From Prorocentrum cordatum (lineage: Eukaryota > Sar > Dinophyceae > Prorocentrales > Prorocentraceae), in NCBI GenBank assembly GCA_963575745.1, contig CAUYUJ010015706.1, forward strand, positions 237,001 to 301,000: 64,000 bases of DNA. Direction: 5' to 3'. The translations under genes and the position numbers were made by a program. Shown here one piece after another: positions 40,545 through 52,154 of this stretch (position 1 is the first letter of the stretch; each line of letters starts with the position of its first letter). The notes under the pieces are model-generated. The model saw nothing but the letters and a program-made list of their open reading frames with translations, was not told the origin of the DNA and searched no databases.

Positions 40545-41570
40545 GGGACTCGTAGAGCTTCCTGACCATATATAATGTCAAAACAAATTGCAGAGAACGA
40601 ATAATTTTTCAGCCTAAGCGATTTCAAACCTCTCGATGTGCAACAGCCGAACGCCCCTCATGCTTCTGGATCGTTTTCCGTCCGCACGAGCTCCGTAGCT
40701 CTCCTACAGCCCGAGTTACGTGCGAGAATTGACAGCACCTCTCGAGATCAGTCGAACAATACAAATAGTTTCGCAAATCTAATCGTATCAAACCGAGTTC
40801 AGACCTCTGCATGCGACAGGCAGACACGTCTGATGTCTCTGAACCGATTCCTGTGATTACCAGCACTGCAGCCCCCTTACAGCCCGAGCTAAGTGCAGAA
40901 AACCGACAGAACCTCTGAAGATGACACGAACAATACGAATAGTTTCGCGGACCTAGCTCGGGCAGCAGACCGAGTTCAGAGCTCTCAGAGCGACAGGCGG
41001 ACGCGACTGATGTCTCCGAATCGATTCCAGTGATTACCAGCCCTGCAGCCACATTACAGCTCGAGTCAAGTGCAGAAAACAGACAGCACCTCTCAAGATA
41101 ACTCGAAGAATACGAATAGTTTTGCGAACCTAGCTCGGGCAGCACACCGATTTCTGAGCTCTGGATTTCGCAGACGGACGCGCCTGGTGTCTCCGAATCG
41201 ATTCCTGTGAGTAGGAGCCCTGTAGCCCCCCTACAGCCCGAGTTAAGTGCAGAAAACTGACAACACCTCTCAAGATAACTCGAATAATACGAATAGTTTC
41301 GCGAACCTAACTCGGGCAGCAGACCGAGTTAAGACCTCTAGATGGGACAGATGATCGCGCCTGATGATTCGCAATCGAGTTCTGTGAGAATGACCTCCGT
41401 AGCTGCCATACAGCTCGAGTTAAGTACAACATACCGACAACACATATCAAGATGACACCAAACAGCCGATCCCGCCGCGACGCTTTTTTGCAGAAATATT
41501 TACCCGATCGAGCTGAGATTGAGGAGGCGGGCGGGAATGAGATCGAATATGGTCAGAAAAAACTGGGAAA

Positions 41571-41602
41571 CGGCGGTAAGCCGTCAACCAGGTTACCGCC
41601 GG
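41571..41602 (+). repeat. Hairpin target, unoccupied
   Basis: CGGCGGTAA / TTACCGCCGG; loop GCCGTCAACCAGG, preceded by CTGGGAAA. Confidence 0.85.
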
Positions 41603-41882
41603 GCACCTCGTAGAGCTCTTTTCTTGCGCAGCGCTGTTCGGAACACATGAAGGAAGCTTCTCAAGCGAGAGCCAAAAAAATCGAAAAATCACGATTTTCT
41701 GGTTTCCATCCAAAATCGGTTCCTGCAAGTCTTTCGATGGAAATATTGCAGCTATGGACCTGAAAATTTAACTGGCAGACGTGGCATAACCCACTACACG
41801 TGAGAAAAATCTGGTTTCTCAAAATGAATTGTCAAATATCTTTTGCATCTTAGCAAAACCGACCCAAAGTCACCACTGGGCG

Positions 41883-41914
41883 CCGGCGGTAAACCCTTAA
41901 CCTTTGTTGCCGGG
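41883..41914 (+). repeat. Hairpin target, decayed
   Basis: CCGGCGGTAA intact, loop ACCCTTAACCTTTG, right arm TTGCCGGG. Confidence 0.65.
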
Positions 41915-43118
41915 GGACTCGTAGAGCTTGCTGACAACATATAATTTCGAAACAAATTACACAGACAGAATAATTTTTCAGCCCAAGCAATTTCAGACCT
42001 CCTGGATGCAACAGCCGAACGCCCCTGATGCTTCTGGATTGTCTTCTGTACGAGCTCTGTAGCTCTCCTACAGCCCGAGTTACGTGCGTAAATCGACAGC
42101 ACCTCTCAAGATGACTCGAATAGTTTGGAAAATCTAGCTCGGTATCAGACCGAGTTCAGACCTCTGCATGCGACAGGCGCACGCGTCTGATGTCTCTGAA
42201 TCGATTCCTGTGATTACCAGCCCTGCAGGCCATCCCCCGACAGCCCGAGTTAAGTGCATGAAACCGACAGCACCTCTCAGGATGACTCGAACAATACGAA
42301 TAGTTTCGCGGCTCTAGCTTGGGCAGCAGACCGAGTTCGGAGCTCTGGATTCAAAAGGCGGACGCGCTTGATGTCTTCGAATCGATTCCAGTGATTACCA
42401 GCCATGAGGCCCCCCTACAGCCCGAGTTAAGTGCAGAGAACCGACAGCATCCCTCAAGATGACTTGAACAATACGGATAGTTTCGCGATTCTAGATCGGG
42501 CAGCACACCGAATTCAGAGCTCTGGATTCAACAGACAACGGCCACTGATGATTCTGAATCAGATTCTGTACGTATCAGCTCTGTAGCTGTCCTGTAGCTC
42601 GAGTTAATTACAGAAACGAGCGCGTCTGTCAAGATGACTCGAATAATACGAATAGGTTTGCGGAGCTAGCTCGGCTAGCAGACCGAGTTCAGACCTCTGG
42701 GTTCAACAGGCGAACGCGCCTGATCATTCTGAATCGATTAGCTGTGCTTACCAGCTCTGTAGCTGTCCTGAAGCTCGAGTTATCTTGAGAAAACCGTCAC
42801 CGCGTGTCAAGATGACTCGAAACTGCCGATCCCGCCTGGACGCTTTTTGGCAGTAAAAGGTACCCGATCGAGCTGAGATCAAGATGGCGAGCGGGAATAA
42901 GATCTAATATCACGGAAAAAAATCCTAGAGCTCTAACGAATTGTTGAATTTCGAGAACAAAATTTTGAACCGACCAAAATTCCTCCAAATGTCTGTCGAG
43001 ATTTTTCTTGCCCACTAGCTCTCCAGCGCCCCGGAATTACTCTTAAGCTTCCAGCAAGAACTTGCTAAGGGAAGCTCTACGAGTTACTTCTCTTAAGGCC
43101 GGGTCGGCCAACTGGGCG

Positions 43119-43152
43119 CCGGCGGTAAACCGTCAACCTTTCTCACCGCCGG
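43119..43152 (+). repeat. Hairpin target, unoccupied
   Basis: CCGGCGGTAA / TCACCGCCGG. Confidence 0.8.
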
Positions 43153-43311
43153 GGGACACGTAGAGCTTCCTGACAATATACAATGTCGAAAAACAATTGC
43201 AGAGAACGAGCAGTTTTTCAGCCCAAGCGATTTCAGACCTCTCGATGCAACAGCCGAACGCCCCCGATGCTTCTGGATTGTCTTCTGTACGAGCTCGAAG
43301 AATACGAATAG

Positions 43312-44516
43312 TAACTCGTGGAGCTTCCCTTAGCAAGCTATTGCTGGAAGCTTAAGAGTAATTCCGGGGCGCTGGAGAGCTAGTTGGCAAGAAAAATCTC
43401 GACGGACCTTTTGATGACTTTTGGTCGGTTGAAAATTTTGTTCTCGAAATTCAACAACTCGTTAGAGCTCTAGTATTTTTTCCCGTGATGTTCGATCTTA
43501 TTCCCGCTCGCCATCTTGATCTCAGCTCGATCGGGTACCTTTTACTGCCAAAAAGCGTCCAGGCGGGATCGGCCGTTTCGAGTCATCTTGTCACGCGCTG
43601 ACGGTTTTCTGGAGATAACTCGGGCTTCAGGACAGCTACAGAGCTGGCAAGCACAGCTAATCGATTCAGAATGATCAGGCGCGCTCGCCTGTTGAACCCA
43701 GAGGTCTGAACTCGGTCGGCTAGCCGAGCTAGGTACGCAAACCTATTCGTATTATTCAAGTCATCTTCACAGACGCTCTTGGTTTTATGTACTTAACTCG
43801 AGCTACAGGACAGCTACAGAGCTGATACGTACAGAATCTGACCCAGAATCATCAGTGGCCGTTGTCTGTTGAATCCAGAGCTCTGAACTCGGTCTGCTGC
43901 CCGATCTAGAATCACGAAACTATTCGTATTGTTCGAGTCATCTTGAGAGATGCTGTCGGTTCTCTGCACTTAACTCGGGCTGTAGGGGCTGCATGGCTGG
44001 TAATCACTGGAATCGATTCGAAGACATCAGGCGCGTCCACCTCTCGAATCCAGAGCTCCGAACTCTGTCTGCTGCCCGAACTAGGTCTGCGAAACTATTC
44101 GTATTCTTCGAGTCATCCTCAGAGGTGCTGTGGGTTTCCTGCACTTTGCTCGGGCTGTAGGGGGGCTGCAGGGCTGGTAATCACAGGAATCGATTCAGAG
44201 ACATCAGACGCGTATGCAGAGGTCTCAACGTCTGATACTCGAGCTAGGTTTGCCAAACTATTCGCATTGTTCGAGTCATCTTGAGAAGTGCTGTCGATTT
44301 ACGCACGTAACTCTGGCTGTAGGAGAGCACATAGCTCGTACATAAGACAATCCAGAAGCATCGGGGCCGTTTGGCTGTTGCATCCGAGAGGTCTGAAATT
44401 GCTTGGGCTGGAAAACTATTTTTCTGTGTAATTTGTTCGACATTACATGTTGTCAGGAAGCTCTACGAGTCCCCAGCGGTTACAAAGGTTGACGGTTCAC
44501 CGCCGGCGCCCAGTTT
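43312..44516 (-). repeat. Inverted higher-order satellite block
   Basis: Reads as a complete block on the minus strand: hairpin at 44506-44475, units in between, the closing module at 43480-43590, and end motif GGAAGCTCCACGAGTTA at 43330-43313. A clean orientation switch occurs on both sides. Confidence 0.88.
44475..44506 (-). repeat. Hairpin target in inverted orientation
   Basis: Minus strand CCGGCGGTGA, loop ACCGTCAACCTTTG, right arm TAACCGCTGG. Confidence 0.8.
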
Positions 44517-44703
44517 GGGAAACCTAGCTCAGGCCTCTGAATGCGACAGACGAACGCGCCTGATCTCTGAAACGAGTCCTGTGATTTCGCTTTCTGGCAG
44601 TAAAAGGTACCCGATCGCGCCGGAATTACTCTTGAGCTTCCAGCAACTTTGTAGCGTCCAAAACCCGGAGAGCGAAGAGAATCTCGGGAACGGGAAACTG
44701 GCG

Positions 44704-44736
44704 CCGGCGCTGAACCGTCAACCTGGTCACCGCCAG
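44704..44736 (+). repeat. Hairpin target, unoccupied
   Basis: CCGGCGCTGA / TCACCGCCAG, loop ACCGTCAACCTGG. Confidence 0.75.
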
Positions 44737-45040
44737 GACCCTCGTAGAGCTCCTTCCACGCGTAGGAATGCTCAGAGCCGAAAGAGAGAGCTCCTCGAAG
44801 CATCTCGAAAAAGGAAAAAAATGTTTTTTTTCGTGTCGACATGAAGATGGTTCCTCCAAGTGTTTTGATAGTAAAACTGTCTCAGAAGGGCTGAGCTGCT
44901 CGCAGGATCAAGTTAAGACACCAATGCTCGGAGTACAAATCTGCTTTCTCAAAATAAATTGCCAAATATCTTTCAACAAATTGCAAAACCACCCCAAAGT
45001 TACCACTTTGTCCTTTCTGGCCGGGTCGACCAACTGGGCG

Positions 45041-45074
45041 CCGGCGGTAAACCGTCAACCTTCGTTACCGCCGG
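45041..45074 (+). repeat. Hairpin target, unoccupied
   Basis: Perfect arms; loop ACCGTCAACCTTCG. Confidence 0.85.
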
Positions 45075-46198
45075 GGGACTCGTAGAGCTTCCTGACAACA
45101 TGTAATGTCGAAGAAAATTACACTGAAAAAATAGTTTTTCAGCCCAAGCAATTTCAGACCTCTCCGATGTAACAGCCGAACGCCCCCGATGCTTCTGGAT
45201 TGTCTTCTGTACGAGCTCTGTGGCTCTCCTACAGCCCGAGTTACGTGCGTAAATCGACAGCACCTCTCACTATGACTCGAACAATACGAATAGTTTGGCA
45301 AACCTAGGTCGAGTATCAGACCGAGTTCAGACCTCTCCATGCAACAGGTGGACGCGTCTGATGTCTCTGAAACGATTCCTCTGATTACGAGCCCTGCAGC
45401 CCCCCTACAGCCCGAGTTAAGTGTAGAAAACCGACAGCACCTCAGGATGGCTCGAACAATAATAGTTTCGCGGACTCGGCAGCAGACAGAGTTCCGAGCT
45501 CTGGATTCGAAAGGCGGACGCACCTGATGTCTCCGAATCGATTCCAGTGATTACCAGCCACGCAGCCCCCCCCACAGCCCGAGTTCAGTGCAGAGAACTG
45601 ACAGCATCTCTCAAGATGACTCGAACAATACGAATAGTGTCGCGATTGTAGATCGGGCAGCAGACCGAGTTCAGAGCTCTGGATTCAACAGACAAACGCA
45701 ATTGATGATTCTGAATCGGTTTCTGTACGCATCAGCTCTATAGCTGTCCAGTAGCTCGAGTTAAATACAGAAAACCGAGAGCGTCTGTCAAGATGACTCG
45801 AATAATACGAATAAGTTTGCGGACCTAGCTCGGCTAGCAGACCGAGTTCAGACCTCTGGGTTCAACAGACGAACGCGCCTGATCATTCTGATTCGATTAG
45901 CTGCTTACCAGCTCTGTAGCTGTCCTAAAGCTCGAGTTATCTTGACAAAACCGACAGCGCGAATCGAGATGACTCGAAACGGCCGATCCCGCCGCAGTGC
46001 TTTTTGGCAGTAAAAGGTACCCGATCGAGCTGAGATGAAGACGGCGAGCGGGAATAAGATCGAATATCACGGGAAGAAATACTAGAGCTCTAACGAATGG
46101 CTGAATTTCGAGAACAAAATTTTCAACCGAGCAAAAGTCGTCAAAACGTCCGTCGAGATTTTTCTTGCCAACTAGCTCTCCAGCGCCCCGGAATGGGA

Positions 46199-46224
46199 AC
46201 CGGCGGTAAACCGTCAACCAGGTT
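46199..46224 (+). repeat. Left (3') flank of LINE-H: half hairpin target
   Basis: ACCGGCGGTAAACCGTCAAC then CAGGTT, followed by the element's TTGTTTGTTTG end. Confidence 0.85.
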
Positions 46225-49200
46225 TTGTTTGTTTGTTTGGACTCGCGTTCCCAGCTGGGTGCAGCTGGGCGAGGACCGGTCCCGCAGCAACACACGGGCA
46301 GCGCTGAGCAGCGCTTCGGCTGCCGACAATTCACATTCTGTGACTGTAGCTCCTTCGAGGAGCCACGCGGCCTCGGCCACATCCCTCCAAACGAGGGGCA
46401 CGGCACTAGAAACAGCAAACTCATGCCCAGCAGGGAAGGGGCCCACGGTTCTCGCGGAAGCGATGCCTATCTCACTGGGATTGCACTGAGTATTGATTAA
46501 GCCGATCTGAAGCCAGAAACCACATCCTGATCCTTGCTGGTCAACCCCGCCATCAAAGCCTCCCCTGATAGCGAACGGTACGAGATAAGTTTCGAATGGA
46601 TATAGATAACAATGAGTTCTGTAGAATGTGCGGCCATATCTGGCCTCATGCGTCAATTCATCCGCTCGTGTATTGTCCTCCCTGAATTCGTGTCTCCATA
46701 TCTCACGTCCCAAGGCAGCGGGCCTCAGATTGAAACACGCAGCGAGCTCAAAGGTACAATCAATCATGGCAGCTGTCCTCTTGCAGTAGCCACGATTCTC
46801 ACATCTCCATTTACCCTGGAGCCAGGAGCAGATAAGTAGTGAGTCACCCTTGAACTCAGCAGCAAAACCCTCTGACGATATGTCCCACACAGTCGCACGC
46901 TCCTGGATCATCGCATATCGTATTGCAAGCTTGGCGGACTCTTTGGGGTCATACTTGGGGTGCAGAGGGTTGGTCGCGGTGTCGACCATCTGAGTATCGG
47001 CCTTCTCTCGAGCCTCAGGGGAGCCTCGAGGTCCATTGGAGAGCCCTTCCAAGACACCACAAAGTAATCATAGACCTTAGATTTGTTGTATTGTATAAGG
47101 AGTTGCTTCCATACCTCCAAGAATTGAACCCAATCACCCCGTACAGACTCCCACCACTTTTCCCCAAAGAACTGAATGTATGGGAACTGCCAAGACCGTC
47201 CGCCCACAGACACAGGGCCTCCACGAAGCCGTTTGCCCGAACTAGATAAGGCCCTGTTGCCGTGTTGTCGTAGAACCTCTGTTATTGTATCGCGAGCCGT
47301 GATCCAGCCCACATTGTACATCATAAGTGCACGTCGGGAGTCGCGAAAGGCCCTCCTCCCTCTTGAGACGGCAAGTGGCTCGTCTCTGAGAGCTTGGGCT
47401 GCTCCCTCTCCAGAGGGCATCGGCTGTGAGCGGGCAATGGAACAGGCGACCTGCGTGCATAGATCCTCCAGGCGTCTCTCCATATCCGTAATCCTCCCCT
47501 CCACCTCCATCATAGTCGTAGCAGGAACATCCTCCCCCCGTCCCTCCGTAAAGCGAACACGTTTAGCACGTTGAGTCGTTGATCCCTCCACCTCAACCTC
47601 CGTCCTTGCCGTCCTGTCCTCCTCCAAAGATAGTAAATATTGCCTCGTGGAGCGCATCATGCCCCAGCTCTTCCAGCACAGCATCTGCACAGCCGATGGG
47701 AAACCCCCATCGCAGAAGATTGTCCTGACTCGTGTCAGTGCAGCTGGCCGCCATACCTCCCACCCCACATCTCCTGGCTTCCTCCTCCCTGACATTCTCA
47801 GAAGACACATACCCTCGAACGCATGGATAACCCTCACACACTCACTGTCAATCGTGATGGCCTCTGCTGCATATAAAAGGCGGCTCTGCACAGTCGATTG
47901 ATATCGACGAAACTTCTTCACCAGAGGCAGCGCCCTGCACGTAAAATACTGCACCTGCGCAAAGAACGCCCGTCGGGCCTGCTGGACGCGCTCCTGCACA
48001 TCCGCGTGGACAGCAGTGAAACTTCTGGGAATCTGATACCCCAGCACATTCAAACTCTCAACATGCTTGAAAGGTACAATCCGCGAGCCAATCTGAACCG
48101 TGACCGTATCTGTGTACTGAGTACCACACACCATCATTTCTAAACTCTCCTCCTTCCACTCCATCCCCCAATCCCTGAGAGCAGTAGTGAAGGCAGTGGC
48201 TGCTACCTGCGCCTCCGATGCTGACTTGGCGGCCAGAAAAATATTGTCGGCCCAGAGAGCATGATTCCATCGTGCATACCGGCAGTGATCATCATGGCAT
48301 GGCATCTCGACTCCGACACCGCGCTGGTCCAGGCGAGCAATCACATCCCGCCACATAGCAATAGTGACAATAGTAAACGCGATAGGTGATTCGGTACACC
48401 CAGTACGGAGCGACCTGTCCCACTGCACATTTGGGATTGTCACTCCTTCAAACAGCACCGTGCATGAGGTAGATGAAAGAGGCTCCAATAACGCATACTG
48501 TAACCTTGCACTGATCCCCAGGGCCGTCATCGCTCTCGAGACTGTCGGCAGCGTCACAGCATCGAACGCCCGCTCGATGTCACAGCTGAGGAGCCACGCC
48601 GTTTGATCTCGCCCCCATGTGGAGGCATGCTGTGCAATACATTTCATGGCCGATGAAATCTCCCAGCAACGCCGTCCGCTGGTAAAACCGTAGATCGCCA
48701 TATCACTCATGAAGGGTTCCACACATCTTTCCAGTAAAATCGTCACGCACGTGAGATACCACTTGGCCAGGGTATTTCCAACAAGCAGGTTCCTTGTTTG
48801 TCGCAATGTTTCCAGTTTACTCGTTTTCGGCATAAGTGTTAGGTATACTTCCTGCCATTCCCTTGGCGTCGGGCGAAGCCCGTTGAATATATCAGAGAAA
48901 ACCTTACCAATAGAACGCACTGACCTCCACGAAAGAGCCTTGAGAAGTTCAACCGAGATGCCGTCGGGCCCACAGGCCCGTCCTGTTCGGAGCCTGCTCC
49001 GCGCCTGCAGAATAGTAGAGTATGTGATCGTAAGTGTGTTGTCCGAAGAGGCTGTTGATTGAGATGCATGGCGACGCAATGTGGACACAAGCTCCCGATT
49101 GCGGGCTCTGGAGTCATCACAAGTCATACTCTGCACAGCATATCGCTCCACCTCCTCCGCCCATAGTTCCCTGTCCTCCGTCATCATAGTCGTAGGCCCC

Positions 49201-50494
49201 ACATCCCCTCCCCCAGTGTCCGTCACCCTCAACTCCGTCACACGTGTCCTCCTCCCCTTCCTAGATGGTAGTGCCTCCCACTCCACCTTCCGTCGGCGAT
49301 ATTCCCGCGGCAGCGGTCTGATGCGACGTCGAAGGTCTCGAGCCAGCGCTCTGTCCTTCCTAGCCCGTGCCTCTCTGAGCTGTACCTCCAGCTCGGCATG
49401 TTGAGGAGTCCTACTTGGCGGGAGCCCTCTGGAGTACCTGGGGGCCCTCACCGTGAGGAGTGGTAACGCATGTCCAGCGATCGTTCCAGCAATACGTTGT
49501 GGGGGCACCGTCGGGATCTGTACGTCCGCCAGGACCTGGAATTGGGCCTCCTCCCGATACGATTGGAACTCTTTGTGGCTTGTGTGGTGGCTAGGGGGCC
49601 TTGATATTTCGTGACCTGAGGGTTCTGCATCTGGAACTCGGCATAGACACAGGCGTGATCCGAGAAGTTGGTAGTCGGGGTCTCTGGGATCCAATCCGTT
49701 CGGCATTCAACCAAGTCACCCTCCCAGGATTGTGGGACCATGAGATAGTCAAGCACTTTTGGCGCAATAGTCTTCGCCCCAGACTTGCGTCGAGCATTGT
49801 TCGCACGATGCACGAAGGTCGGCTGCCGAGAGTACGGCGAGCCAAGAGAATTGACTGCCAGCAAGCGCATCCGACATAGCCACTCCTGCAGCTGAGATCG
49901 CCACATGTCCTCCTCCCACCGTCTATCCTCCGTATCATTCCCATATCCCCTCCCGTCGAGAATCTGCACAGCGCCTCCAGTCACCGTGCCTCCTGAACAG
50001 GTGATGTCGGGCGCAAGCTCAACATTAAAATCCCCTGCAATCACAAGCTCACATGTGTATCTGCACTCCTCCTTCCACCTCCGATAAGTTGTTTCGATTG
50101 TTTTCAGCATCTCAAAAGCCACCTCCAATGAACGATTCTCCGATCTATTCGGAAAGTACGCAGAGACAAGAAAGATACACGGATGACGCAAGCACACAAT
50201 AGCAAGACGAGCATGATTGTTCCAAGAACGAACTATGTTGTGACAAGACTTCCCCCTCAAAGCTATGGAAGCCTTCCTGTCACTTGAGTAAACTAGGTGC
50301 CAGCCAAGCAGCTGAATTGAATTGGACGGTAAGTGTTCACACTCCTGTAAACAGAACACTTCACAGCCGTGAGAAAGAAGTGCCCTCATGCAAGCAAATC
50401 CCCGATCTGCTGTAGCCCCTTGTTTCATAAGATTCTGGGTGCCTAGCCTATGCTGGGCTGTGGGGCCACCAGCCCGACTGGCACCTCTGCACCG
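46225..50494 (-). pseudogene. LINE-H ORF2: APE endonuclease - RT - permuted RNase H, two frameshifts, no own stop
   Basis: Frame 1 (50494 to ~49600) has VFCLQECEHL, VIAGDFNVELAPD, VLDYLMVP and FSDHACVYAEF. After a frameshift near 49600, frame 2 (to ~47045) has RT motifs SCDIERAFDAV, LRTGCTESPIAF and ALWADNIFL (WADN at 48243-48254), then thumb and connection. After a second shift near 47045, frame 3 has KGDSLLICSWLQGKW, EDNTRADELTHEAR, GGFDGGVDQQGSGCGFW and VTECELSAAEALL. Frame 3 meets no stop inside the element and runs through the tail into the target, so the protein would end in hairpin-encoded residues (NLVDGLPPV). Confidence 0.88.
46250..46269. other. 3'-terminal stem-loop of LINE-H
   Basis: CCCAGCTG (46250-46257) pairs perfectly with CAGCTGGG (46262-46269) over a 4-base loop. 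Confidence 0.75.
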
Positions 50495-50497
50495 TCA
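50492..50497 (-). promoter_or_regulatory. In-frame UGA-CGG between ORF1 and ORF2 (candidate readthrough site)
   Basis: TGA at 50495-50497 then CGG. 22 codons later the frame has its first ATG (MKQGATADRG), just before the endonuclease. Confidence 0.65.
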
Positions 50498-52111
50498 CAC
50501 CCTGCCGGCAAGACTCGCAACAAATGTGTCGTATGTAGTCGTCACACCGCTGCGCATAAGTACACCCTCCCAGATCTCGCGGTCCACTGTCCACCCCGTA
50601 TTGATACGAAAGGATGCCAGTTCCACAGGTCGATGCTGAGGATCCTGCGGCTTGGTCCACATTGTGCTCCGTCCGTTGGGTCCCGAACCTGTCTCCCCCC
50701 TGATCTCCATGGCCTCACTGTTGGTGCACTCGCGGTATGTCCCGTAGAAGCGTCCCACAGCTCCGATATGATCACGTTTCCATGGTGGAGCTTCTATACG
50801 TACGCGGACCCGACTGGGTCGTTGTAACATGCCCTGGAACATGCTGTCGTAGTCTGGAGGTGACCTCGAAACCTGAGCCGCATTCCTCTGGGGATTCGGA
50901 GTTAAAGCATCATCAAAAGCACGCTTCACGTTGTATAGTGTCGAAGAGTCGGTTCCTACAATGAATTTGATTTTGATCGTACTCAACATCATCCTACTTC
51001 CATTCATACGTAATGTGCCCTCGTAATCGATCCTAGCTTCATCTTCTGCAGCGATGGCCGTCTTCAAATTAGTGATGAATTGTGCAGCGTCCGTGTCTCT
51101 CATCATACTGGCCGAACGTGCAACCGCTGTCCCGCTCCAGTCAGTCCAGCCTGTGAGCTCCACATAGCTGGGATTGAAGCTGGATGGTCCCGAGAGTCCT
51201 GGTGGGCCTCCTCCATAGGAAGGTGCCGTGGTCGAGGCAGCACCTGATATCACACTGGGGTTCTTCTTGAGATCCTGCATTTGTCGTTCCAAGTTGCTCA
51301 TCCTGATGTCGGAGGCCTCCTGACGGTTCGAGATGCTCTGAATATCGGCCCTAATTTCGACGTTTTCTTGTTGCCTAACTTTGCTCTCGAGTACGTTGAG
51401 CTCCGCGAAGGCCTTGAACCAGGATGGGGCCTCGTCCGAGACCACACTGAGTTTCTTTCGCTTCTCCTCGAGTTCCCCCAAGAGTGCCTCCTGAGGACCG
51501 TTGACACGATGTTTGACATTTCGTTGGGCGTCGTCGCTAACACCCTGCATACCCTGACGCTCTCCAGCACCTTCAGGGACAACAGCCGCTTGGGCCGCCG
51601 CTTGTTGTGCCTCCGTGGGCATACCTGGGGGTCCCCCTAGAGCACCTTGTGGAGCTGGGCCTCTAGGAACAACAGGAGCGCCTCCAGATCCTTGACCTCC
51701 AGGACTGACCTGACCTGCTGGAGCCCCTCCCACACGCCCTCCGTTGATCGTATTTCCCGCCACAGCTGCGTTGGAAGGAGTCTGCATCATATTCATGAGC
51801 CCTGTATTCATATTCACAAATGAAGATGGGACAACACAATGACTATCACTATCTGGTGTGGAGTCGGCAGTATTCAATCTCCCGTCCAGTGGAAGGTCAC
51901 GCACAATTTGCTCGGCATCCTGAAGCTGCCTCTTCCGAGACGCCCTCTCAACAGCAGAATCTGGTCTCTGTCCGTAATCCTGTGAGTCCTGCAAATAAGG
52001 TTCAGTCGGGGAAATATCCTCCAGCTGGAAACGTCTAGCAAGTATTGAAAAGTCGCACCCGTCCGTCGTTGCACACACGACAAGCAAAACAACAACAATT
52101 ACAGCACACAA
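50495..52111 (-). CDS. LINE-H ORF1: coiled-coil protein, 538 codons
   Basis: The frame opens at TTG 52111; the first ATG is at 51811 (codon 101). Upstream of that ATG the peptide GCDFSILARR resembles GYDFNILR and DFSHADWDYLAR in the LINE-C leader frame, so translation may start upstream of any AUG. A Pro/Gly-rich segment (~120-170) is followed by a coiled coil (LESKVRQQENVEIRADIQSI and NLERQMQDLKK, ~240-300). The C-terminal family domain has NPSYVELTGW, IKIKFIVGTD, RIEAPPWKRDHIGAVGRF and TGWTVDREIWEG. The role is inferred as RNA binding or particle assembly. Confidence 0.78.
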   Translation of the reverse strand: MCAVIVVVLLVVCATTDGCDFSILARRFQLEDISPTEPYLQDSQDYGQRPDSAVERASRKRQLQDAEQIVRDLPLDGRLNTADSTPDSDSHCVVPSSFVNMNTGLMNMMQTPSNAAVAGNTINGGRVGGAPAGQVSPGGQGSGGAPVVPRGPAPQGALGGPPGMPTEAQQAAAQAAVVPEGAGERQGMQGVSDDAQRNVKHRVNGPQEALLGELEEKRKKLSVVSDEAPSWFKAFAELNVLESKVRQQENVEIRADIQSISNRQEASDIRMSNLERQMQDLKKNPSVISGAASTTAPSYGGGPPGLSGPSSFNPSYVELTGWTDWSGTAVARSASMMRDTDAAQFITNLKTAIAAEDEARIDYEGTLRMNGSRMMLSTIKIKFIVGTDSSTLYNVKRAFDDALTPNPQRNAAQVSRSPPDYDSMFQGMLQRPSRVRVRIEAPPWKRDHIGAVGRFYGTYRECTNSEAMEIRGETGSGPNGRSTMWTKPQDPQHRPVELASFRINTGWTVDREIWEGVLMRSGVTTTYDTFVASLAGRV

Positions 52112-52154
52112 AGCAGGCGGCCTGGCTTGCCTGGAAGATGCCGTACTCGTCGAT

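Larger units (their letters stand above)
39314..43311. repeat. Satellite array, three consecutive higher-order blocks
   Basis: Blocks start at the hairpins at 39314 (right half), 40511, 41571/41883 and 43119. In the first block GACTCGAA marks fall at 39524, 39701, 39878, 40054 and 40232, giving spacings 177, 177, 176 and 178. Each block ends with the CGATCCCGCC...GATCAAGATGGCGAGCGGGAA module and ACTAGCTCTCCAGCGCCCCGG. No gene seen. Confidence 0.9.
44517..46195. repeat. Satellite array with TR-B fragment
   Basis: A TR-B fragment (TTTGTAGCGTCCAAAACCC at about 44650), hairpin heads at 44704 and 45041, then six ~177-bp units and a closing module. No gene seen. Confidence 0.8.

Noticed and set aside
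40624-41145. ORFs of 100-175 codons in the satellite (also 44371-44844, 45065-45523, 4215-4559)
   Set aside because: They translate satellite units in arbitrary frames, recur with frameshifts at each unit, and show no conserved start or domain.
39314-43311. CRISPR-like array because of regular 177-base spacing
   Set aside because: The whole unit is repeated rather than a short repeat with unique spacers; no cas genes; eukaryotic context.
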